Below the pieces are notes generated by a model. The model was not told where the DNA came from, did not search any database, and saw nothing but the letters and a program-made list of their open reading frames with translations. From the NCBI GenBank assembly GCA_030445695.1, contig JASUTF010000011.1:1-28538 (forward strand): a stretch of 28,538 bases of DNA, given 5' to 3'. The stretch comes from Candidatus Iainarchaeum sp. Its GTDB lineage: Archaea; Iainarchaeota; Iainarchaeia; JAADDC01. Positions 1 through 7,786 of the stretch are shown piece by piece. A program made the translations under genes and the position numbers. Positions within the stretch are counted from its first letter, which is position 1, and each line of letters opens with the position of its first letter.

Positions 1-11
1 TTATTCTATCC

Positions 12-1310
12 GTGGAGGACTTCAACTTCGTTTCCAGCGATATGGTGATTGTCGGCAGGAAGCCGTCCGTTGTACAGGAGTTCGGCACGCGGGGGACGGG
101 CTTCCTCGGCCGCGTCGTTCTGAGCAAGGGTGAGAGCCCTGTTCTTGGAAGGAAGGTGCTCATCGACCTTGCCACTTCCCACGTGATACTGGTTCTCGGG
201 AAACGTGGCTATGGAAAGTCCTACACGCTCGGCGTTCTGGTGGAGGAGCTCGCGTCTCTCCCCTACTCCGTGAAGAGCAGGACGGCGGTTATCGTCATCG
301 ACACCGTGGGGATCTTCTGGACCATGAAGGTGCCCAACAAGGAGCAGGCAGACCTCCTTCAGAAATGGGGACTGGAGCCGAAGGGCTTTGACGTGAACGT
401 TCTCGTTCCGAAGGCGGCCCTACCCTTCTATTTGGAGCACGAAATCCCCGTGGACGGATACTTTGCCATAAAGCCGTCGGAACTAGGCGTGGAGGGCTGG
501 CTGGGGCTCTTTGATCTGGACCTCGACTCTGAGGCGGGATCTCTTCTGGCAGGTGCCGTTGTTGAGGCGGAGGAGAAGATCGGTGAATACGATCTTGACG
601 ATCTTATCCGGATCGTTCAGGAGATGGACGCGTCGCCCCATGTGAAGCGGTCCGTTTCCATGCGTCTTGCAGCGGCCAAGGACTGGGGCCTCTTCGACAA
701 GGATGCACCGAAGATAACAGAATACGCGAAGGCGGGATCCGTGAACATCATAGACGTTTCCACGTTCAAGTCAGCCCTCGGAGGGCAGTCCATACGCGAG
801 ATCGTGGTCGCGGTCATCGGGAAGCGCATATTCGAAGAACGTATGAAGTACCGCAAGGTGGAGGAGATACAGGAGATGAAGACGGGCCGCCCCACGTCCG
901 AGATGCCCCTCGTATGGATGATCATCGACGAGGCACACCTTTTCATGCCCAAGGACAGGAAATCGCTGGCAAAGGACGTCCTGTCTGACTGGATACGCGT
1001 TGGACGTCAGCCGGGCCTCTCTCTGGTTCTGGCAACGCAGCGTGTCGACCGTATGAGCGACGATGCAATCACGCAGGCGGACATAATCATCGGTCACAGG
1101 GTTACCAGCTACCTGGACATCCAGGCACTCTCGGCGGTTAAGCCAACGTATGCAGGCGAATCGCTGGACAAGCACCTTGCAACGCTGCCGCACACCCGCG
1201 GCCTTGCCGTTCTCATGGACGATATCACCGAAAAGGTCTGGGTGCTCCGCGTCCGGCCGAGAATGAGCTGGCACGGTGGTGGTTCTGCCACTGCACTGGT
1301 GAAGCTCTGA
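12..1310 (+). CDS. HerA-like (DUF87) ATPase
   Basis: A 432-aa P-loop ATPase of the HerA/FtsK-like group (DUF87 family). The Walker A motif GKRGYGKS is at residues 63-70 and a Walker B region IIDEAHLFM near residue 305. An arginine-rich region follows (WIRVGRQPGLSLVLATQR), which resembles the sensor and arginine-finger region of hexameric DNA translocases. The N-terminal 50 residues form a beta-rich stretch like the HerA barrel. In archaea HerA proteins usually work with NurA nuclease and Mre11-Rad50 in DNA end resection. None of those partners is in this window, so a resection role is not supported by context. It may be a stand-alone paralogue. The GTG start lies at the very edge of the window, so an upstream extension or operon partner cannot be excluded. 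The family call is firm, the exact role is not. Confidence 0.85.
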   Translation: MEDFNFVSSDMVIVGRKPSVVQEFGTRGTGFLGRVVLSKGESPVLGRKVLIDLATSHVILVLGKRGYGKSYTLGVLVEELASLPYSVKSRTAVIVIDTVGIFWTMKVPNKEQADLLQKWGLEPKGFDVNVLVPKAALPFYLEHEIPVDGYFAIKPSELGVEGWLGLFDLDLDSEAGSLLAGAVVEAEEKIGEYDLDDLIRIVQEMDASPHVKRSVSMRLAAAKDWGLFDKDAPKITEYAKAGSVNIIDVSTFKSALGGQSIREIVVAVIGKRIFEERMKYRKVEEIQEMKTGRPTSEMPLVWMIIDEAHLFMPKDRKSLAKDVLSDWIRVGRQPGLSLVLATQRVDRMSDDAITQADIIIGHRVTSYLDIQALSAVKPTYAGESLDKHLATLPHTRGLAVLMDDITEKVWVLRVRPRMSWHGGGSATALVKL

Positions 1311-1355
1311 TCCCCCTTTTTAAACCTGACGGGTATTTAAATTTATTCGAGGTTC

Positions 1356-1925
1356 ATGCCCGAGAAAGACGGCATCAAATACAACGTTGAGAACATCGTT
1401 GCTTCTGCGTCCCTGGACGTCGACATCGACCTTTTCTCACTGGCTTTGACGGTGGACAACGTGGAATACGAGCCGGAGCAGTTCCCCGGTGCCATTCTGA
1501 AGATAGACGAGCCCAAATCGTCTCTACTGGTCTTCAAGAACGGGAAGCTCATATGCACGGGGAACAAGGACGAAAAGCAGATACGCGAGGCGATCAGGAG
1601 GACCGTTGAGATACTGAAGGAGGCGCAGCCGCACCTGAAGCTCCCCGATCCTGACAAGGTCCCCTTCAGAATCGAGAACATTGTTGCTTCTGCATCCCTT
1701 GACGTCACTGTGGATCTCTATTCACTGGCAGCAACGTTGGACAACGTGGAATACGAGCCGGAGCAGTTCCCCGGTGCCATTATCCGAGTCAAGAACCCCA
1801 AGGCCACAGTACTCCTCTTCAAGAACGGCGAGCTCATATGTGCGGGCGTCAGGAAGGAGGATGAAATCGTCGAGGCGATAAAGGCCGTTCGCGATCTCAT
1901 CCAGGACTTTGTGCAGCGTCGCTGA
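1356..1925 (+). CDS. tbp: TATA-box-binding protein (TBP)
   Basis: This 189-aa protein is the archaeal TBP, which binds and bends the promoter TATA box and recruits TFB and RNA polymerase. It is made of two direct repeats of about 90 residues. Each holds the signatures ENIVASASLDV, DNVEYEPEQFPGAI and (L)LFKNG(K/E)LIC(T/A)G, so the saddle fold is directly visible. Its length is normal for the family. AT-rich boxes at about 1315-1325 and 1334-1344 upstream are plausible promoters giving a very short leader. The two halves share an identical 44-nt DNA block (see findings), which is unusual because TBP halves normally diverge. The partner TFB is encoded near 25.1 kb. It stands alone between the HerA-like gene and 5S rRNA. 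Confidence 0.97.
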   Translation: MPEKDGIKYNVENIVASASLDVDIDLFSLALTVDNVEYEPEQFPGAILKIDEPKSSLLVFKNGKLICTGNKDEKQIREAIRRTVEILKEAQPHLKLPDPDKVPFRIENIVASASLDVTVDLYSLAATLDNVEYEPEQFPGAIIRVKNPKATVLLFKNGELICAGVRKEDEIVEAIKAVRDLIQDFVQRR

Positions 1926-1961
1926 TAGTTTTTTAACCCTTTTTATGCGATAGATGTAACG

Positions 1962-2083
1962 GGTCGGCGGCCATAGCGGCGGGGAAACACCCGGTCTCAT
2001 TTCGAACCCGGAAGTTAAGCCCGCCAGCGATGGGCCTTGTACTGGGTCCCCTCGGACCTGGGAAGGGCCCGACGCTGCCGCCC
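1962..2083 (+). rRNA. rrf: 5S ribosomal RNA (stand-alone)
   Basis: About 122 nt with the 5S hallmarks. The terminal helix pairs CGGCGGC (1965-1971) with GCTGCCG (2074-2080), extended by GG/CC pairs. The loop B-C region CATTTCGAACCCGGAAGTTAAGC is the universal 5S core at about 2000-2020. An AT-rich promoter (TTTTTTAACC, about 1929-1938) lies roughly 28 nt upstream and a T6 run follows at 2089-2094. No 16S or 23S gene is adjacent, so 5S is transcribed on its own. The ends are estimated from base pairing. Confidence 0.93.
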
Positions 2084-2088
2084 ACTCG

Positions 2089-2094
2089 TTTTTT
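2089..2094 (+). terminator. Oligo-T terminator after 5S rRNA
   Basis: A run of six T residues begins 6 nt after the 5S terminal helix. Archaeal RNA polymerase terminates at oligo-T tracts. The call rests on position and composition only. Confidence 0.4.
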
Positions 2095-2111
2095 GCTTCT
2101 TGGTGATCACG

Positions 2112-2510
2112 ATGATGGAGGCGATATTCAGGATTGTATTCGCGGCGTTCCTTTCCTTCTTCCTGGGCCTTGACAGGGAGAGGAGGGGCAAGCCGGCAGG
2201 CCTCCGGACGATGCTGCTCGTGGGAACAGGTGCTGCCCTCTTCACAGTGGTCTCCATCTACGGCTTTCCCGGGAGCGATCCCTCCCGCGTCGCGTCCAAC
2301 ATCGTTACCGGCGTCGGTTTTCTCGGTGCCGGCACGATCCTCCGCGTCAAGGAGAAGGAACGAATCCTGGGCCTGACGACTGCGGCCACTATATGGTACG
2401 TGGCGGCGGTGGGGACCCTCGTGGGCGTCGGCATGTATGCGGAGGCGGTTGTCGCCACAATCCTCGGGTGGCTTATATTAGAATCCAAGCAGTGGGGCCT
2501 GCCCTTTTGA
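2112..2510 (+). CDS. MgtC/SapB-family membrane protein
   Basis: A 132-aa hydrophobic protein with about four transmembrane helices and the MgtC/SapB signature. It starts with a membrane helix followed by GLDRERRGKPAGLRT, then a second helix, SRVASNIVTGVGFLGAGTIL near residues 57-76, and LGLTTAATIWYVAAVG. MgtC proteins are inner-membrane proteins linked to magnesium limitation and, in bacteria, to modulation of ATP synthase. The length fits a minimal membrane domain without the C-terminal soluble domain of Salmonella MgtC. The start is fixed by a strong ribosome-binding site GGTGATC at 2102-2108, complementary to the archaeal 16S 3' end. ATG codons follow at 2112 and 2115, and either could be used. 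The open frame continues upstream into 5S rRNA, which is not credible coding. A CorA-type magnesium transporter lies 3 kb away, but a functional link is only suggestive. Confidence 0.85.
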   Translation: MMEAIFRIVFAAFLSFFLGLDRERRGKPAGLRTMLLVGTGAALFTVVSIYGFPGSDPSRVASNIVTGVGFLGAGTILRVKEKERILGLTTAATIWYVAAVGTLVGVGMYAEAVVATILGWLILESKQWGLPF

Positions 2511-3941
2511 TCGATCGTTTCGATTTTTTATGATCTTGATATTCTTTGGTATGTTCGCGAACCCCATTTCTGGCGCATCTCTCATACCCATTCCTTCTTG
2601 CAGGTATTTTCCAACTTCCTCCCTGCCACGGATAGCGCCAATAGCAAAGCCCGCCAGCACCCTCTTCTTGAGCTCTGGAGGGACTTTGGCAAGGGTGAGG
2701 GCGGTCTTCAGGACGTGGTAGACCTCCTTCGCTTCTGGATCGTTTGCAGTTGCAAACAGTATCGCGCGGTATAGTTTTTTCGGGTGTTTGACCAGTTCGT
2801 TTATGCGTTTCAGGTCTGCGTCGTGCATGATCCTTTTTTGCAGCTCTATCCGTTTCTCAGGATCCAGATCTCTCCACCGGATGGGGATTTTCACGGTTTC
2901 TTGAACGGTATGGAAAATCTTTCTTCCTGTTCGTGTGGATCTTTCCACTCGGAACCTGTCTTCCAAGAACCTACGTATATAATTCAGCACTTTTTTTGCT
3001 TTTTCTTCATCTGCCAGTGCCAGAATTCCGATCATTTTCAGCGAGGGCCTCAACATCTTAACAAACCATCTCCGGTCGAGTTCATCGATTTTATCCCAGT
3101 ATCGCATCATTTCTTCCGCTTTCAGTACTCTGAAACGGCGGTTTTTTGATATTTTCCGGAGGAATTCTTGGCCCTTGAATATCATGAGGGGTTTGAGGGA
3201 GTGTAAAGAGTGTGCAAATGCGCTTATATCTTTGTCTGCGACGACTGTATCTTCGCGAATGTCCCAGAGTGCCGAGGGGATTCCCGCTTCCCATAGTCGC
3301 CTGTACAAGATCTTTATTGCCTTGTCAAATTCACCCGGTTTGGGATCCTTTATTACGACGAAGGGATCAACGTCCGGTATCGTGCCCAGGTACGTACGGA
3401 TTTTCGGTTTGTCCCAGTGCCCTCCAAAAGACCGCTCCTTTTCCCGAACCTTCACAGGGATCGTGGCTGCGTTTCTGGCAGCCATGCCGCCGCGAAGGGC
3501 AAACAGAAGTAACCTGTCTCCAAACGATTCTATCAGGTCGTTGTGTGCCTTCACAAACGCTTCTATGACTTTTCTCTGATATGGTATATACTGGAGGGCG
3601 TTCCCCTCCCCTACTGCGACCCTGCGTGCCTTTGTTTCACCGCTTTCTACAAGCTTTTTTACTTCTTCTTCAACCTCCTTTACCTTCCCTGGCGGAGCGT
3701 ATATCTGGGCATCTGCTGTGTTTGCCTCCAGAAATCCCGGTGCTGCCACGGGTATAAGGACCTTTTTACTTGTTCTCTCATGAGCATTTGTCCAGTACTC
3801 CCCACCGTATTTGCCGAAGATCCTGTCGAACTCCTCGAAGGATGTCTCCTCGTTGATTTTCCCGTCTGGCATTCTGTGTTTCTCGATTAGTTCGTGGATC
3901 TTTCTGAGCTGTTTGTGTTCCAAGGGAAAGAGATCTTCCAT
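2478..3941 (-). CDS. Uncharacterised protein with nucleotidyltransferase-like motif
   Basis: A 487-aa protein I do not recognise. An RGG sequence at residues 150-152 and an acidic pair in PDVDPFVVI (Asp190, Asp192) are followed by a further acidic segment WDIREDTVVADKD near 226-238. This is the order of elements in DNA polymerase beta-type nucleotidyltransferases (G-G, D-x-D, third D), with a longer than usual gap between the glycines and the DxD. The C-terminal half is helical and basic. I chose the ATG at 3941 because a TATA-like box AATAAATA is centred about 25 nt upstream, matching the leaderless pattern here; an in-frame GTG at 3980 would add 13 residues. The 3' end overlaps the convergent MgtC-like gene by 33 nt. 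The nucleotidyltransferase reading is inference. It is certainly a gene by length and codon structure. Confidence 0.8.
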   Translation of the reverse strand: MEDLFPLEHKQLRKIHELIEKHRMPDGKINEETSFEEFDRIFGKYGGEYWTNAHERTSKKVLIPVAAPGFLEANTADAQIYAPPGKVKEVEEEVKKLVESGETKARRVAVGEGNALQYIPYQRKVIEAFVKAHNDLIESFGDRLLLFALRGGMAARNAATIPVKVREKERSFGGHWDKPKIRTYLGTIPDVDPFVVIKDPKPGEFDKAIKILYRRLWEAGIPSALWDIREDTVVADKDISAFAHSLHSLKPLMIFKGQEFLRKISKNRRFRVLKAEEMMRYWDKIDELDRRWFVKMLRPSLKMIGILALADEEKAKKVLNYIRRFLEDRFRVERSTRTGRKIFHTVQETVKIPIRWRDLDPEKRIELQKRIMHDADLKRINELVKHPKKLYRAILFATANDPEAKEVYHVLKTALTLAKVPPELKKRVLAGFAIGAIRGREEVGKYLQEGMGMRDAPEMGFANIPKNIKIIKNRNDRSKGQAPLLGF

Positions 3942-3993
3942 ATGCAGAAAAAGAAGGCAGTGATATTTATTCGTTCTCACCCTTCTGAAACCC

Positions 3994-4001
3994 TTTTAAA
4001 A
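3994..4001. promoter_or_regulatory. Palindromic TATA box TTTTAAAA before tRNA-Asp
   Basis: A perfect palindrome TTTTAAAA sits 48 nt before the tRNA-Asp 5' end. That gives a predicted start near 4023 and a roughly 25-nt pre-tRNA leader. The same octamer occurs before tRNA-Glu. On the minus strand it could also serve the 487-aa gene if that gene starts at the upstream GTG. Confidence 0.5.
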
Positions 4002-4048
4002 TCAACGTCAAGATCGTATTATTGCTCCTTTTGCCCTGTTGGGCCGGT

Positions 4049-4122
4049 GCCCGAGTGGTGTAGCCAGGTTAGCATGCGGGCCTGTCGAGCCCGCGACCCG
4101 GGTTCAAATCCCGGCTCGGGCG
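4049..4122 (+). tRNA. tRNA-Asp (GTC)
   Basis: A 74-nt cloverleaf. The acceptor GCCCGAG pairs with CTCGGGC, followed by discriminator G. The anticodon stem CGGGC/GCCCG closes the loop CTGTCGA with anticodon GTC. The T arm is CCGGGTTCAAATCCCGG. CCA is not encoded and no intron is seen. Unlike the other two tRNAs here, no duplicated 3' end or 51-nt element follows it. Confidence 0.95.
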
Positions 4123-4128
4123 CTACCA

Positions 4129-5286
4129 CTACCTATGCATTTTCACTCTTTTTTCTGCAATATTCTTGACAAACAGGGCGAGTTCCGGATCTTTTAACTC
4201 TTTTTTAATTCTACCCGCAAACCGGCTCGCGTGCCGGGCGTACGTAAAGCCCCTGAGGTGTTTCTCCAGCTCTTTCAGGTAGCTCTGGACCAGTTTTTCT
4301 CTCAGATTTGGATCTTTCGTGTTCCTGAGGATGATCAAAAGCCCATTTTCCGCGGCGGGCCCATAGTTTGCTGCCAGTTCCGTAAGAACCTGTGCAGCAC
4401 TCTTTTCGTCCAGTATCCCGTTCTGGATGCCCCTGTTAATGGCCTTTGTTGCTATATTAACGCGCTCGAGAATCTTTTTGCTCGTTTGGTCATCTACGCT
4501 CAGTTCCACGTCGTGCCACAGGTTTTTTAGCACCTTTCTTACGCCCATTACGAACCGGTCCTCCGTGCCGTGATACTGGCGTACGAGATCCCGATCCGCG
4601 TGTTTCATGGTCTTCTGGAGGACGAAGAGCGCCTCCTTTGCGAGCCCGTGGTATGTGTTGTAGTGTTTCCTAAACTCTTCTTCCGTCTCGGCGTTCTTTG
4701 CGAGGTCTGCGTGGTGTTTTGCCGCCGCGAGTAGCACGTTTGACAGGTCCTGCCCCAGCATGACCAGGAGTCGCTTCACGAACTCCTTGTTTGTTCCTGT
4801 GTAGGCATCAATACGTTTTCGTAACAGTCCATACGCCTGTGCAAACTTTCTGGCTCTCTCCGGTGTTATATTTGCCGTTGCCGCCCTGAATACGTCGGAA
4901 AATACGTCCAGCGTTCTCTCTATGCTCTCTCTTCGCTTCAGATTTGTTCTCGCTATGTCTATGAGCAGGTCCAGCGCGTCGTCAGGGTTCTGGAGGAACG
5001 CCCTCTTCAAGGCCTCCTTTAGTTTCCCATAACTTATATCATCCATTTTTACGTGGTATTCCTGGAGGATAACGTGCCTGACAAGGTCTTTCTCCGATGT
5101 CACGGCCCCGAGAACCCGGGGGTTCGTCAAGAGTTCCGGCTCCTCCCTGAATATTCTGTCAAGCAACGCTTTCTTTTCGGAGATTCCCACATCCCTGCCG
5201 GTGATCTTGGCGATCCGCGGGTCCATCTTTTCCTTCTCCACCTTCTTTTCCGGCTCCTTCCCCCTGCCAAAGATTCTCGGAACCAT
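4129..5286 (-). CDS. Uncharacterised helical protein co-transcribed with corA
   Basis: A 385-aa, highly charged, almost entirely alpha-helical protein with no motif I recognise and no signal peptide or membrane segment. A basic, lysine-rich N-terminus (residues 5-25) precedes long helices that may form an alpha-solenoid or coiled bundle. The start at 5286 is chosen because its ATG overlaps the corA stop (TGATG), the usual translational coupling in archaeal operons. An in-frame GTG further upstream lies inside corA. The gene ends only a few bases from the tRNA-Asp 3' end on the opposite strand. Co-transcription with corA suggests a partner or a co-regulated cytosolic protein, but the sequence gives no function. 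Confidence 0.75.
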   Translation of the reverse strand: MVPRIFGRGKEPEKKVEKEKMDPRIAKITGRDVGISEKKALLDRIFREEPELLTNPRVLGAVTSEKDLVRHVILQEYHVKMDDISYGKLKEALKRAFLQNPDDALDLLIDIARTNLKRRESIERTLDVFSDVFRAATANITPERARKFAQAYGLLRKRIDAYTGTNKEFVKRLLVMLGQDLSNVLLAAAKHHADLAKNAETEEEFRKHYNTYHGLAKEALFVLQKTMKHADRDLVRQYHGTEDRFVMGVRKVLKNLWHDVELSVDDQTSKKILERVNIATKAINRGIQNGILDEKSAAQVLTELAANYGPAAENGLLIILRNTKDPNLREKLVQSYLKELEKHLRGFTYARHASRFAGRIKKELKDPELALFVKNIAEKRVKMHR

Positions 5287-6143
5287 CACATCCACCCTAT
5301 CTTCTTGAACCACCACCACATCCCAAAGTAGAGGAGTACCATGAACCCGTTTATGATCCAGAACCCGTAGGGGTGCTCTGCAAGGGGCAAGTATCTAAAG
5401 TTCATGCCATATATGCCCGTGACGATGGTTATGACCGCGAGAATTATGGAAATGGCCGTTAACCGCTTAATGAGCAGGTTCAGTTCCATGGAGAGTGCCC
5501 GGTCGTGCAGATCGAGAATGGAGTTGGCTGATTTGATGGTCAGGCCCACGAAGGACAGGACCTCTTGAACGTCCCCCTTGATGTCCTCTATTTCCTCCGG
5601 TTTCAGGAGAGGCCAGCGCTTCAATTTCATAATCACTTTCCAGAAGTAGGCGAGCTCCCGCCGCACGTCGTGGAGCTCAAGGAGGACGTCGTATACGTGG
5701 AGGACGTGCTCCGTGTTTTCCGACCGCAGGTTGCGCGACATGTCCTTTTCTACCCGTGTGACGATCTTGTGTATTTCCGAAACGTGGTCGTGGATAATGT
5801 CCAGCTGCTTCTTGATGGCCCTGTAGACGAACGCGCCTGGGTTCTGCAGGAACTTTCTCTTCTTTTTTATACTGTTACGTATCCACCGCAGCAGGTCCGT
5901 ATCCTCCTCTGCGACTACTGCCACCACGTTTTTCTTGACCGCGATGAGCGTGCTCTGGTCCATGAAGTTCAGGTCAACCACCAGCGTCCCGTCTACAAAA
6001 TAGACGTCCGGGACGTCCTCTTCCTCCCAGATCTGCTCAATCTGCTCTCCGGGCAGGCCGATCCGGTTCAGTTTTTCCCGCAGGTTCTCCGTGTTTCTCG
6101 TGATGTAGTAGATCACTTCACCCTGCCTGCTGCCTCTCGCCAC
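5286..6143 (-). CDS. corA: CorA-family divalent cation transporter
   Basis: A 285-aa member of the CorA metal-ion transporter family. The large N-terminal cytosolic domain ends in a long helix (residues about 105-235) leading into two C-terminal transmembrane helices. The first ends with the diagnostic selectivity motif YGMNF (GMN at 246-248). The periplasmic loop is followed by a second membrane helix and a basic KK tail. CorA works as a homopentamer carrying Mg2+, or Co2+/Ni2+, through a central pore. The GTG start at 6143 is supported by TATATAAA at 6165-6172, about 25 nt upstream, so the transcript is probably leaderless. It heads an operon with the 385-aa helical gene. Its divergent neighbour, isopentenyl phosphate kinase, has a separate box. 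Confidence 0.95.
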   Translation of the reverse strand: MARGSRQGEVIYYITRNTENLREKLNRIGLPGEQIEQIWEEEDVPDVYFVDGTLVVDLNFMDQSTLIAVKKNVVAVVAEEDTDLLRWIRNSIKKKRKFLQNPGAFVYRAIKKQLDIIHDHVSEIHKIVTRVEKDMSRNLRSENTEHVLHVYDVLLELHDVRRELAYFWKVIMKLKRWPLLKPEEIEDIKGDVQEVLSFVGLTIKSANSILDLHDRALSMELNLLIKRLTAISIILAVITIVTGIYGMNFRYLPLAEHPYGFWIINGFMVLLYFGMWWWFKKIGWM

Positions 6144-6236
6144 GGATAGAAAACGTCAGCCCTGTATATAAATGGTTACCGTTGATTGCCGAACCGCCGT
6201 AAAACACAATATAAACGTTCCCCCGCGTTTTCCATC

Positions 6237-7031
6237 GTGGTGCGGGACGTCATCTTCGTCAAGTGGGGAGGAGCCGTCATAACCAACAAGTCCGGTGTTA
6301 AGGAGCCGAAAGTGGGCATCATCCGTCGTCTGGGCAGGGAGTTGCGGCCCCTCCTTGACGAGTACAGTATCCTGCTCGGTCACGGAAGTGGCTCCTTCGG
6401 CCACTGGGCCGCCGTGGAGTACGCAGATCTCAAGAGGACGAACCCTGCCCTCTACGCCGCGAAGGTACACACCGTGGCCGCCGAGCTGAACCAGATCGTC
6501 GTTAACGAGCTCGTTTCTCTTGGCATCCCTGCCATTTCTTTTCCGCCATCGGCAATAGTGTACTCCAGAAACGACCATCCTTCCCGTCTCTGCCTCGGTG
6601 CCCTGACGGAGGTGCTGCGGACCGGGAAATACCTGCCGGTTACTTATGGCGACGCGGTGGCGGATGGTGATCTCGGTGCAGCCATTTACTCTACGGAGCG
6701 TATCTTCTTCACCCTCAACCCCGTCTTCAAGCCGAAGCGCATAGTGCTGGTAACCAGTGTGGACGGCGTTTACACGGCGGACCCCCTCAAGCATGAGAAC
6801 GCTGAAAGGATACCGGAAATAACTCCTGATAACTTCGACGAGGTCCGGGGTGCCTTTGGCGATCCGGAGGGCCCCGACGTGACCGGCGGTATGCTTTCCA
6901 AAGTGGAGACAATGCTTGCCCTTGTCAAAACGTCTCCCTGGCTGGAAGAGGTCATCATTACGTCCTCTGAACAGGGGAAGATGGCGGCGGCAATACGGGG
7001 AGAGCGTGTCGGGACAATAATTCACCGCTGA
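6237..7031 (+). CDS. ipk: Isopentenyl phosphate kinase
   Basis: A 264-aa amino-acid-kinase-fold protein that phosphorylates isopentenyl phosphate to isopentenyl diphosphate, the last step of the archaeal alternative mevalonate pathway feeding ether-lipid synthesis. The visible signatures are KWGGAVITNK (residues 9-18, nucleotide loop), GHGSGSFGHW (48-57), whose last histidine is the catalytic IPK histidine, VDGVYTADP and GPDVTGGM. The SFGH histidine separates IPK from acetylglutamate and UMP kinases. The tandem GTG codons at 6237/6240 lie 25 nt after CAATATAAAC (6208-6216), indicating a leaderless start; an upstream ATG would include the promoter. It overlaps the convergent kinase gene by 10 nt. 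Confidence 0.93.
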   Translation: MVRDVIFVKWGGAVITNKSGVKEPKVGIIRRLGRELRPLLDEYSILLGHGSGSFGHWAAVEYADLKRTNPALYAAKVHTVAAELNQIVVNELVSLGIPAISFPPSAIVYSRNDHPSRLCLGALTEVLRTGKYLPVTYGDAVADGDLGAAIYSTERIFFTLNPVFKPKRIVLVTSVDGVYTADPLKHENAERIPEITPDNFDEVRGAFGDPEGPDVTGGMLSKVETMLALVKTSPWLEEVIITSSEQGKMAAAIRGERVGTIIHR

Positions 7032-7738
7032 GCGCCTATCCACTTCTCAATCTGCTCCCACGACCGTTCCGGGCCCCCGCTGTTGTCAACGGTGGTGTGG
7101 AAGAAGGGTGATTCTGGTATCTTTCCAGAGAGCACGTCGCTCAGATTCTTCTGGAGGTCCTTTGCGGCGATGCGGTAGACCATCTTCCAGAAGTTGTCCT
7201 GCACGATGTCCGATATTGCTCTGTAAACCTCGATATCCGCCCTGGTTCTCTCTATCATGCTTTTCAGGGCGTCTTCGGGGCTGTTGTACGGTTCGTCTCC
7301 CTCCCGTCTTGCAGAAAAGACGCGCTGGCCTACGACTTCCGGCCTGCAGTATACGAGGAGTGCATACGCGTTCGGCCCCTCTGCGTGGTATGCCGCGAGG
7401 TTCGAATCGATAACCAGAACGTTGTTCACGCTTCTCTCTGCCATGATCTCATGGATCCTCGTGTCCACCGATATGTTCAGCGTGTAGAATCGCTGGGGGT
7501 CTTCTATCTGGAGTTTCATGAACTCATCTATGCTCATTCCGTTTTCTTCGGCGATCTCCCGGAAGATCTGCCCTGTGGATACGCGCTCCGCCGGGTACCC
7601 GGCCGCAACGATCTTCTTGTATGTCATATCTGCCAGAAAGCTCCTGCCCGAGCCGTGGAGTGCCGACCCGAATATGATAACGGGATATGCCCCCGTCTCT
7701 TCCACGACCCGCTCCACAAACGCCCTGATGCTGTCCAC
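7022..7738 (-). CDS. Cytidylate/adenylate kinase-like P-loop protein
   Basis: A 238-aa P-loop protein resembling archaeal CMP kinase. A nucleotide-binding loop GSALHGSGRS is at residues 24-33. Next come RVSTGQIFREIAEENGMSIDEF (52-73), the hallmark of archaeal Cmk, and a helical lid with ARREGDEPYNSPEDA. It is longer than typical archaeal Cmk (about 180-190 aa) because of a 19-residue N-terminal helix and an extended C-terminus. The canonical Walker lysine is replaced by arginine (GSGRS), so activity on CMP is uncertain. The start was moved to GTG 7738 because the TTTAAA core of the shared promoter is centred 24.5 nt upstream; the longer frame runs antisense into the GAPOR gene. It could instead be a divergent NMP-kinase-like regulator. 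Confidence 0.75.
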   Translation of the reverse strand: MDSIRAFVERVVEETGAYPVIIFGSALHGSGRSFLADMTYKKIVAAGYPAERVSTGQIFREIAEENGMSIDEFMKLQIEDPQRFYTLNISVDTRIHEIMAERSVNNVLVIDSNLAAYHAEGPNAYALLVYCRPEVVGQRVFSARREGDEPYNSPEDALKSMIERTRADIEVYRAISDIVQDNFWKMVYRIAAKDLQKNLSDVLSGKIPESPFFHTTVDNSGGPERSWEQIEKWIGAQR

Positions 7739-7756
7739 GTAGAGAGACGGCGTAGG

Positions 7757-7766
7757 ATATTTAAAG
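7757..7766. promoter_or_regulatory. Shared bidirectional TATA box (kinase / GAPOR)
   Basis: ATATTTAAAG contains the palindrome TTTAAA at 7760-7765. Its centre is exactly midway between the divergent starts at 7738 and 7787, 24.5 nt from each. This is the archaeal TATA distance to the transcription start, so both transcripts would be leaderless and driven from one box. Confidence 0.7.
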
Positions 7767-7786
7767 AACCGACGCCTTGTAGTAGC

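Noticed and set aside
2037-2111. Start of the MgtC-like gene inside 5S rRNA
   Set aside because: The region is the 3' part of the 5S gene. A clear GGTGATC ribosome-binding site precedes ATG 2112.
7385-7786. 134 extra N-terminal codons for the GAPOR gene
   Set aside because: They are antisense to the P-loop kinase and include the promoter. The family N-terminus starts at the ATG at 7787.
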